Origin: DATNIB01 sp035604685
GTDB lineage: Bacteria; Actinomycetota; Acidimicrobiia; Acidimicrobiales; RAAP-2
Direction: 5' to 3'
Length of the DNA: 64,000 nucleotides
Assembly (NCBI GenBank): GCA_035604685.1
Contig: DATNIB010000049.1
Coordinates: 1 to 64,000, forward strand
This document shows, in pieces, positions 18,676-25,052 of this stretch. Within the stretch, counting starts at the first letter, position 1, and each line of letters opens with the position of its first letter. The notes below the pieces were generated by a model. The model ran no database searches, was not told the DNA's origin, and saw only the letters and a list, made by a program, of their open reading frames with translations. The translations under genes and the position numbers were made by a program.

Positions 18676-19712
18676 GGAGCGAGGAACTCCAGGATGGCCT
18701 CGATGCGCGCGTCCACCACGCTCGGCACGTCAATCTGGCTGATGGCCAGGTCGGGGTCCTTCAACCCGTGCCCGGTCAGGACGCAGACGACGGTCGACTC
18801 CGGCGGCACCCCGGTCTGGAGCAACCCCGCCACCGCGGCGGCCGACGCCGCCTCGCAGAAGACCGACTCCTCCTCGGCCAAGAACCGGTAGGCCTCGAGG
18901 ATCTGCTCGTCGGTCACCGACGCGATGGCGCCGCCCGACTCGGTGGCAGCCGCCGCGGCGGCGGCCCAGCTGGCGGGGTTGCCGATCCGGATGGCGGTCG
19001 CCACCGTCTCGGGCTCGGCCACCGGATGACCGAGGACGATGGGCGCCGCCCCGGCGGCCTGGAAGCCGAGCAGGACCGGCAGCTTGGTGGCCCGGCCGGC
19101 GTCCTGGTACTCGCGATAGCCCTTCCAGTAGGCGGTGATGTTGCCGGCGTTGCCGACGGGGATGCAGTGGACGTCGGGCGCGTCACCCAGGACGTCGACG
19201 ATCTCGAAGGCGCCGGTCTTCTGGCCCTCGATCCGGTAGGGGTTGATCGAGTTGACCACCGTCACCGGGGCCCGCGACGGCAACTCGCGGACGATGCGGA
19301 GCGCCTCGTCGAAGTTGCCCCGCACCTGGAGGACGCGGGCCCCGTGCACGAGGGCCTGCGCCAGCTTGCCGAGGGCGATGTGGCCCTCGGGGATCAGCAC
19401 GACGCAGGTCAGCTTCGCCCGCGCGGCGTACGCGGCGGCCGAGGCCGAGGTGTTGCCCGTCGAGGCGCACACCACCGCCTTCGCGCCCTCGCCGAGGGCC
19501 CGCGAGATCGCCATGGTCATGCCCCGGTCCTTGAACGAGCCGGTCGGGTTCGCGCCCTCGACCTTCAGCCAGACCTGGGCGCCGACCCGGGCGGAGAGCG
19601 CGGGCGCGCTGAGGAGCGGCGTCGCGCCCTCGAGCAGGGTGACGACCGGGGTGTCCGGCTCGACCGGGAGGAACTCGCGGTACTCCTCGACGATCCCCCG
19701 CCAGCCGGGCAT
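18672..19712 (-). CDS. thrC: Threonine synthase
   Basis: PLP enzyme that converts O-phosphohomoserine to threonine. The 346-aa protein has the PLP lysine motif NPTGSFKDRGMTMA, the phosphate-binding STGNTSASAAAYA, and VVNSINPYRIEGQKT, all typical of the short class of threonine synthases. The ATG at 19712 lies two bases after the hom stop, so the two are translated from one message. The same frame stays open upstream through hom, but this is not a fusion. Its substrate comes from homoserine kinase, whose gene is not in this window. Confidence 0.95.
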   Translation of the reverse strand: MPGWRGIVEEYREFLPVEPDTPVVTLLEGATPLLSAPALSARVGAQVWLKVEGANPTGSFKDRGMTMAISRALGEGAKAVVCASTGNTSASAAAYAARAKLTCVVLIPEGHIALGKLAQALVHGARVLQVRGNFDEALRIVRELPSRAPVTVVNSINPYRIEGQKTGAFEIVDVLGDAPDVHCIPVGNAGNITAYWKGYREYQDAGRATKLPVLLGFQAAGAAPIVLGHPVAEPETVATAIRIGNPASWAAAAAAATESGGAIASVTDEQILEAYRFLAEEESVFCEAASAAAVAGLLQTGVPPESTVVCVLTGHGLKDPDLAISQIDVPSVVDARIEAILEFLAP

Positions 19713-19714
19713 CG

Positions 19715-21064
19715 TCAGGCTCCGGCCCCGAGCAGGTCCGGATCCTCTGGCCCCACCACCCGCAGCACGCCGCCCACGCGATCGACCACGTCCAAGCGCC
19801 CCAGGTCCTCGATCGTCGCGGTCACGGCGCCACCGCGAGCCAGGTGGGTGAGGAAGACGAGCCGCGCCTCGTCGCCCAGCCCGAGCTGCTCCATGGAACG
19901 GATGGAGACCCCGTGGTCCCCGAAGACCCGGGCGACCGAGGCCAGCACCCCGGGCCGGTCCAGCACGTCGATGCTCAGGTAGAAGACCGACGTCAGGTCC
20001 TCGACGGGCCGGATGACGACCGGGACCCGCCGCGTCGGCGCCGGGACGGCGGCCCCGCTGCGCAGGTGCCGGGCCGCCACCACCAGGTCGCCGAGGACCG
20101 CGCTGGCCGCCGGTGGACCGCCGGCCCCCCGCCCGTAGAGCATGAGCTCGCCGGCGGCCTCGCCCTCGATGAAGACGGCGTTGAACGCCCCGCGCACGAC
20201 GGCCAGGGGGTGCGACTTGGGCACCATGGCCGGGTGTACCCGCACCGAGAGGTCGGGTCCGCCGTCGACCAGCTCGGCCACCGCCAGCAGCTTCACGACG
20301 TAGCCGAGCCGCTCGGCGAAGGTGACGTCCACCCGACGGACACCGGTGATCCCCTCGCAGTGCACGTCGTCGACCACGACGTCGCAGCCGAACGCCAGGC
20401 TGGCCAGGATGGCGGCCTTGGCGGCGGCGTCGCGCCCCTCGACGTCGGCCGACGGGTCCCGCTCGGCCAGGCCCAGCCGTTGCGCCTCGGCCAGCGCCTC
20501 GTCGTACTCGCGCCCCTCCTCGGTCATGGACGTGAGGATGAAGTTGGTCGTGCCGTTCACGATCCCCATGACCCGGCTGATCCGCTCCCCGGCCAGCGAC
20601 TCGCGCAGCGGCCGGATGATCGGGATCGCGCCGGCCACCGCGGCCTCGTAGAACAGGTCGACACCGTTCGAGGCGGCCAGCGCCGCCAGCGGGCCCCCAT
20701 GGGCGGCGAGCAGGGCCTTGTTCGCGGTCACGACGGGCCGGCCGGCCGCCAACGCAGTCTCGATCAGTGACTTGGCGGGGTCGATGCCCCCGATCAGCTC
20801 GACGACGACGTCGACGTCGTCGCGTTCGACCAGGCCCTTGGCGTCGAGCGTGAGGAGGTGCCTCGGGAACCACGGGGCGCTGGAGCGCACGTCGTCCAGA
20901 TCGAGCGTCGAGATCCCGACCACCTCGAGCCCCACCCCCGCCCGCCGCGCGATCTCCCCGGCCCGGGCCGGGTCCGCCAGCAGCTCGACCAGGGCGGCGC
21001 CGACGTTTCCGGAGCCGAGCACGGCGACACGCACCGCCGGTTCCTGGCTGGGCTGGCCGGGCAT
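19715..21064 (-). CDS. hom: Homoserine dehydrogenase with C-terminal ACT domain
   Basis: NAD(P)H-dependent reduction of aspartate semialdehyde to homoserine, the branch point to threonine and methionine. The 449-aa protein has the Rossmann motif VAVLGSGNVGAALVELL. The catalytic core segments are VTANKALLAAHG, MGIVNGTTNFILTSM and the substrate-binding GRDAAAKAAILASLAFG. The C-terminal ACT domain (FYLSIDVLDRPGVLASVARVF) is where threonine usually gives feedback inhibition. A TAGCGT hexamer lies six bases before the ATG, suggesting a leaderless hom-thrC message. Confidence 0.95.
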   Translation of the reverse strand: MPGQPSQEPAVRVAVLGSGNVGAALVELLADPARAGEIARRAGVGLEVVGISTLDLDDVRSSAPWFPRHLLTLDAKGLVERDDVDVVVELIGGIDPAKSLIETALAAGRPVVTANKALLAAHGGPLAALAASNGVDLFYEAAVAGAIPIIRPLRESLAGERISRVMGIVNGTTNFILTSMTEEGREYDEALAEAQRLGLAERDPSADVEGRDAAAKAAILASLAFGCDVVVDDVHCEGITGVRRVDVTFAERLGYVVKLLAVAELVDGGPDLSVRVHPAMVPKSHPLAVVRGAFNAVFIEGEAAGELMLYGRGAGGPPAASAVLGDLVVAARHLRSGAAVPAPTRRVPVVIRPVEDLTSVFYLSIDVLDRPGVLASVARVFGDHGVSIRSMEQLGLGDEARLVFLTHLARGGAVTATIEDLGRLDVVDRVGGVLRVVGPEDPDLLGAGA

Positions 21065-21070
21065 GGGTTC

Positions 21071-21076
21071 ACGCTA
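21071..21076 (-). promoter_or_regulatory. -10 hexamer for leaderless hom-thrC
   Basis: TAGCGT on the minus strand, six bases before the hom ATG; no ribosome-binding site is seen. Confidence 0.4.
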
Positions 21077-21143
21077 CCTGTTCGCGTCCCCGGCCCACCG
21101 GAACCACACGCTGTGAGCTGGGCTTTTCGGGAGCCGGGTCGGA

Positions 21144-22439
21144 TCAGAGGTCGAGGCGCAGGAGGTCGTCGATGCTCTCGCCGCGCACCACCACGCGGGC
21201 CGTCCCGTCCGACACGAAGACGACCGGCGGCCGGGGGACCTTGTTGTAGTTGGAGGCCATCGAGTAGCCGTAGGCGCCGGTGACCGGGGTGGCCAGAACG
21301 TCGCCCACCCGCAGGTCCTCGGGCAAGTGGGCCTCCGACACGACGACGTCGCCCGTCTCGCAGTGCTTGCCGACCAGGCGCGCGGCCAGCGGCCGGGGGG
21401 CGTCGGCCTCCCGCGGCAACAGCGCCTCGTAACCGCTGCCGTAGAGGACGGGGCGCGGGTTGTCGCTCATCCCGCCGTCGACGGCCACGTAGGTGCGCAC
21501 GCCGGGCAGCCGCTTGATGGTCCCGACCCGGTACAGCGTGATGCCGGCCGTCGCCACGATCGACCGGCCGGGCTCCGCGCTCACCCGCACGCCGGCGCCC
21601 ACCCCGACGCGGGAGCACGCCGCCTTGGTCGCGCTGGCCCACTCGGCCATCGACGGCGCCCGCTCACCGTTCACGTAGGCGACCCCGAGCCCGCCGCCGA
21701 CCACGAGCTCGGCCAGGTCGAGTGGGGCGAAGAACGCCCCCAAGATCTCGGCCGTGCGCTCGAACGAGGAGACATCGAAGACCTGACTGCCGATGTGGGC
21801 GTGCAGGCCGACCAGCTCGACGCCCGGCAGAAGCTCGAGCGCGGCGACGGCTTCGGCCGCCGCACCGGAGGCCATGGAGAACCCGAACTTGGTGTCCTCC
21901 TGTCCGGTCCGCACGAACTCGTGCGTGTGGGCCTCGACCCCCGGCGTCACCCGCACCAGCACCCGCGGGCGGCCCGAGGCCCTCGGGGAGTCCGTCAACC
22001 TCCCCAGGCGCGCCAGCTCGTCGAAGGAGTCCACGACGATGCGGCCCACCCCCTCGGACAGCGCCGACTCGAGCTCGGCCTCTGACTTGTTGTTCCCGTG
22101 GAAGACGAGGCGATCGGCCGGGATCCCCGCGGCCAGCGCCACCGCCAACTCCCCGGCGGTCGAAACGTCGAGACACATCCCTTCCTCATGGGCCAACCTC
22201 GCCATCGCCTTGCAAAGGAACGCCTTGGTGCCATAGGCGACCCCGTCCCCCCAGGCCGCCACCGCCTCTCGGCAGCGCGCGCGTAGGTGCGCCTCGTCGT
22301 AGACGAACAGCGGCGTGCCGTGCTCCTCGGCCAGCGCGATGAGGTCGACGCCGCCGACCGACAGCCGGCCGTTGTCGGCGATGGCGGCGGTCGACGGGAG
22401 CAGGTGCCGTTCGACGGGGGCGGCGGAGAGGTCGCTCAT
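21144..22439 (-). CDS. lysA: Diaminopimelate decarboxylase
   Basis: PLP enzyme for the last step of lysine synthesis, decarboxylating meso-diaminopimelate. From the ATG at 22439 the protein is 431 aa. The PLP lysine lies in YGTKAFLCKAM, followed by HGNNKSEAELE, GLHAHIGSQV, the glycine-rich phosphate loop VVGGGLGVAY, EPGRSIVATAG, and the dimer-interface CETGD. The frame extends 27 codons further towards the tRNA gene, but that part is not conserved-looking. It lies 79 bases upstream of hom. In mycobacteria argS is its other neighbour, but here about 14 kb intervene. Confidence 0.95.
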   Translation of the reverse strand: MSDLSAAPVERHLLPSTAAIADNGRLSVGGVDLIALAEEHGTPLFVYDEAHLRARCREAVAAWGDGVAYGTKAFLCKAMARLAHEEGMCLDVSTAGELAVALAAGIPADRLVFHGNNKSEAELESALSEGVGRIVVDSFDELARLGRLTDSPRASGRPRVLVRVTPGVEAHTHEFVRTGQEDTKFGFSMASGAAAEAVAALELLPGVELVGLHAHIGSQVFDVSSFERTAEILGAFFAPLDLAELVVGGGLGVAYVNGERAPSMAEWASATKAACSRVGVGAGVRVSAEPGRSIVATAGITLYRVGTIKRLPGVRTYVAVDGGMSDNPRPVLYGSGYEALLPREADAPRPLAARLVGKHCETGDVVVSEAHLPEDLRVGDVLATPVTGAYGYSMASNYNKVPRPPVVFVSDGTARVVVRGESIDDLLRLDL

Positions 22440-22539
22440 CGCCGGGCGCCTGGACGCGCTCGCGTGACTCGGTGCCGCGCTCGCAGTGTGGGCCGAAGAA
22501 CGCCGGTCATGGGCACACACGATACGGTGAGTGGCCCCA

Positions 22540-22611
22540 GCCCCAGTAGCTCAGCGGATAGAGCACCGGCCTCCGGAGCCGGGTGCGCAGGTTCAAGTCC
22601 TGCCTGGGGCG
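22540..22611 (+). tRNA. tRNA-Arg (anticodon CCG)
   Basis: Full cloverleaf: acceptor GCCCCAG pairs with CTGGGGC, D stem GCTC/GAGC, anticodon stem CCGGC/GCCGG with loop CTCCGGA (anticodon CCG), and T stem GCAGG/CCTGC with loop TTCAAGT. The discriminator base is G and the 3' CCA is not encoded. It is divergent from lysA. A TACGGT hexamer at 22523-22528 could be its -10. Confidence 0.95.
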
Positions 22612-22626
22612 CTGCCTGGGGCGCTG
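22602..22626 (+). repeat. Tandem duplication of the tRNA-Arg 3' end
   Basis: The 12-base unit GCCTGGGGCGCT occurs twice in tandem, plus one further G. The first copy contains the last bases of the tRNA gene and its discriminator. Such a copy can be a scar of integration at a tRNA or simple slippage; no integrase is present nearby. Confidence 0.85.
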
Positions 22627-22706
22627 ACGTTGTACCTGGGAGAGGGAAAGGGCGGCAAGAACCGCGCGGGTGGCGGCCGCTCCTGACGGTGAGCTCGTAG
22701 GCGCGT

Positions 22707-23456
22707 CTACGGGGTGTGCGCTAACAAAAATTCGCGGATGCCCGCGACGGTCATGCGGTGGCGTTCCGGTCCCTCCCAGGGATAGAGAAGCTCTGCCTTA
22801 GGGGCCAGATCCACGATCTCCTCACCGATGGCATAGGGATGGAAGGCGTCGTCGCCCGGCAGTACCAGGAGAGGCACAGAGCATCGGCGGAGCGCGTCCC
22901 GGTGCACACTGAAGACGAAGTCTCCTTCGAACATCGCGTCTTTCATCGCGCTGAGCGAAGCGTCGTCGACGTCGCTCCGCCGGGTTCGCAGATCGTTGGC
23001 CCAGCGGTCGAACAGCGCCAGGAACTCGCCGCGGTTGCCGGCGTGCAGGCCGATGGGGTTCTGGAGCACCGCGGCAGTCACGGCGTCAGGAGCCGAGTCA
23101 CAGAGCGCCAGCGCGTAGGACGATCCGATGCAGCCCCCCATGAGGTGGGTGCGAGTGATTTCGAGGTGTTCGAGGAGGGCCAGGTGATCCGCGGTGTACG
23201 TTGCCCAGCCATCTCCGCGCGAGACGGGTGCTGAAGATGCCCCCGCGTTGCGCTGGTCCATGCTGATGACGCAGAAGTGGTCACTGAGCTCGACCCGTGG
23301 ATCGATCCATGGCGCCGGCTCGCCCGGTCTGGTGGGGAGCTCGCCCCAGAGTTGGGCGGTCGACGCCATCCCGCCGGGAGCGAAGAGCAAGAGGGAGTGC
23401 CCAGTGCCGCGGACCTCGAAGCTGATGCGAGCTTCGCCGCGCTCCAAGATGGGCAT
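22707..23456 (-). CDS. Alpha/beta hydrolase with a cysteine at the nucleophile position
   Basis: A 249-aa single-domain hydrolase, substrate unknown. The oxyanion region reads LLLFAPGGMAS. The nucleophile elbow is GGCIGSSYA, a GxCxG in place of the usual GxSxG, as in dienelactone hydrolases. The likely acid is in LLVLPGDDAFHP and the His in GPERHRMTV. The gene looks visibly less GC-rich than its neighbours and stands next to the tRNA-Arg repeat, which fits acquisition by transfer. It is transcribed towards the tRNA. Confidence 0.8.
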   Translation of the reverse strand: MPILERGEARISFEVRGTGHSLLLFAPGGMASTAQLWGELPTRPGEPAPWIDPRVELSDHFCVISMDQRNAGASSAPVSRGDGWATYTADHLALLEHLEITRTHLMGGCIGSSYALALCDSAPDAVTAAVLQNPIGLHAGNRGEFLALFDRWANDLRTRRSDVDDASLSAMKDAMFEGDFVFSVHRDALRRCSVPLLVLPGDDAFHPYAIGEEIVDLAPKAELLYPWEGPERHRMTVAGIREFLLAHTP

Positions 23457-23653
23457 GCACCACTTCTAGTCCCTGTTCGGACCGGGCGCCCAACGACCAG
23501 GGCGTCGATAACCGCGCCCGGGTCTGAGACGACCTCCGGGTCGGGCGAGCTGCGTGCTCGATCTCGCTGGCCGTCCCGGCGAATTCTGGTGCACCGTAGC
23601 GCCAGCGAGCGAGCTCTCTCGGTCACTGGGTCCACCCTTCATGAGGGCCCCAT

Positions 23654-23682
23654 GTGTCATCGATCTCCGTCAGTTTTAGACT
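23654..23682 (+). promoter_or_regulatory. Candidate promoter for the methyltransferase gene
   Basis: -10 TAGACT at 23677-23682, with GTGTCA 17 bases upstream as a weak -35. The leader would be about 45 bases and ends with AAGGA before the GTG start. Confidence 0.35.
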
Positions 23683-23732
23683 GCTTGGGGCCGCTGCAAG
23701 CTCTGCCCGACCGCCACCCGCAAGGACGCCGA

Positions 23733-24530
23733 GTGCACGATCACGCGATCTACACGCACGGTCACCACGAGAGCGTGCTTCGCGCGCACACCTGGCGGAC
23801 GGTGGAGAACTCCGCCGCCTACCTCGCCCCGCACCTGGTGCCCGGCATGCGCCTGCTCGACGTCGGCTGCGGCCCGGGCACCATCACGGCCGACCTGGCC
23901 CGCCGCGTCGCCCCGGGGCAGACGATCGGCATCGACGCCGCGCCGGGCGTCATCGAGCTGGCCGTCAGGGACAACGGTGAGTCGACCGCGGTGTTCGAGA
24001 CGGGCGACGTGACCGATCTGCGGTTCGACGACGCGTCGTTCGACGTCGTCCACGCCCACCAGGTGCTCCAACACCTGGCGGATCCGGTCGCCGCGCTGGT
24101 CGAGATGCGGCGCGTCTGCAAGCCGGGTGGACTGGTGGCGGCGCGCGACGGTGACTACCGCGCGTTCACCTGGTACCCGGCGGATCCGGGCCTCGACCGC
24201 TGGCTCGCCACCTACGAGGCGGTCGCCCGGGCGAACGGTGGCGAGCCCGACGCCGGGCGCCACCTCGCGGCCTGGGCGCGCCGGGCCGGATTCAGCGAGG
24301 TCGTCGCCTCCGCCTCGGTCTGGTGCTTCTCGGAGCCGCCCGAGCGAGAGTGGTGGGGGGAGCTCTGGGCCGATCGGATCAGCGATTCGCCGCTCGCCCA
24401 CCGCGCCACGGAGCTGGGTCTCGCCGACCCCACCGATCTCGCCGCCATGGCCGAGGCCTGGCGCCGGTGGGCCCGGGACCAAGACGGCTGGTTCGCCTGC
24501 CTGCACGGCGAGGTCCTCTGCCGACCCTGA
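23733..24530 (+). CDS. Class I SAM-dependent methyltransferase (UbiE/Methyltransf_11 type)
   Basis: A 265-aa methyltransferase of unknown substrate. The SAM-binding motif I is LLDVGCGPGTITADLA; the acidic end of strand 2 is in IGIDAAPG. FETGDVTDLRFDDASFDVV and the post-motif LADPVAALVEMRRVCKPGG are typical of the UbiE-like group. A C-terminal part with several Trp (EWWGELWADR) may bind the substrate. I chose the GTG at 23733 because AAGGA lies eight bases upstream; the open frame further 5' runs through the divergent hydrolase gene. Confidence 0.85.
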   Translation: MHDHAIYTHGHHESVLRAHTWRTVENSAAYLAPHLVPGMRLLDVGCGPGTITADLARRVAPGQTIGIDAAPGVIELAVRDNGESTAVFETGDVTDLRFDDASFDVVHAHQVLQHLADPVAALVEMRRVCKPGGLVAARDGDYRAFTWYPADPGLDRWLATYEAVARANGGEPDAGRHLAAWARRAGFSEVVASASVWCFSEPPEREWWGELWADRISDSPLAHRATELGLADPTDLAAMAEAWRRWARDQDGWFACLHGEVLCRP

Positions 24531-24564
24531 CGGGACCAACCGGCCGGAGATCTCCCGCCCGCCC

Positions 24565-24570
24565 TAGTCT
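24565..24570 (+). promoter_or_regulatory. -10 hexamer for a leaderless transcript of the F420-reductase gene
   Basis: TAGTCT is followed by seven bases and then GTG at 24578, with no ribosome-binding site between. It supports choosing that GTG as the start. Confidence 0.5.
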
Positions 24571-24577
24571 GCGAATA

Positions 24578-25021
24578 GTGCCAACGGACCTCCAGCTGAA
24601 GACCATGAACGCCGTCCACAAGGCACTGCTCAGGCTGAGTGGTGGCTGGATCGGGTGGAGCGTGGCGGGCATGTCGGTGGTCGAGCTGACGACGATCGGG
24701 CGCAAGACCGGCCAGCCCCGCACGGTGATGCTGACGTCGCCGACACAGGAGGGCGACGCCATCGTGATCGTCGCTTCCCGTGGTGGCGACGATCAACCGC
24801 CCGCCTGGTTCCTCAACCTGCGTGACCACCCCGAGGTGACGGTGGCCTTCGCCGGGAAGCCCAAGCAGGCGATGCGGGCCCGGGTGGCGACGCCCGACGA
24901 ACGGGCGGCGCTCTGGCCGCGGGTGACCGCCGCCTACCAGGGCTACGCCACCTACCAGACGAGGACCGACCGGGTGATCCCGCTCGTGCTCCTCGAATCG
25001 GCCGACGCCGCCCAGGCCTAG
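24578..25021 (+). CDS. F420H2-dependent reductase, Ddn/nitroreductase-quinone reductase family
   Basis: A 147-aa split-barrel protein. Family signature: VELTTIGRKTGQPRTVMLTSP, then VIVASRGGDDQPPAWFLNLRDHPEVTV. These small enzymes use the deazaflavin cofactor F420H2 to reduce quinones or other acceptors at the membrane, as Ddn does in M. tuberculosis. Its presence implies the cell makes or uses F420, in keeping with the FrhB-like gene at 45319. I start it at GTG 24578 because of the -10 hexamer at leaderless distance; ATG 24605 is an alternative. It ends just before the convergent permease gene. Confidence 0.85.
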   Translation: MPTDLQLKTMNAVHKALLRLSGGWIGWSVAGMSVVELTTIGRKTGQPRTVMLTSPTQEGDAIVIVASRGGDDQPPAWFLNLRDHPEVTVAFAGKPKQAMRARVATPDERAALWPRVTAAYQGYATYQTRTDRVIPLVLLESADAAQA

Positions 25022-25048
25022 CGGCCCATCCTTCCCATCGGGGCCGCT
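25020..25048. terminator. Hairpin at a convergent junction (F420 reductase / FtsX-like permease)
   Basis: Perfect 8-bp inverted repeat AGCGGCCC / GGGCCGCT with a 13-base loop. It begins inside the TAG stop of the plus gene and ends five bases before the stop of the minus gene. Confidence 0.5.
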
Positions 25049-25052
25049 CCGG

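Noticed and set aside
18672..20873. Apparent 733-residue threonine synthase
   Set aside because: The first half is hom read in the wrong frame; thrC begins at ATG 19712 two bases after the hom stop.
22602..22626. Prophage or integrative element at the tRNA-Arg
   Set aside because: No integrase, excisionase, phage structural or conjugation gene is present in the following 14 kb; only the repeat remains as a hint, reported separately.
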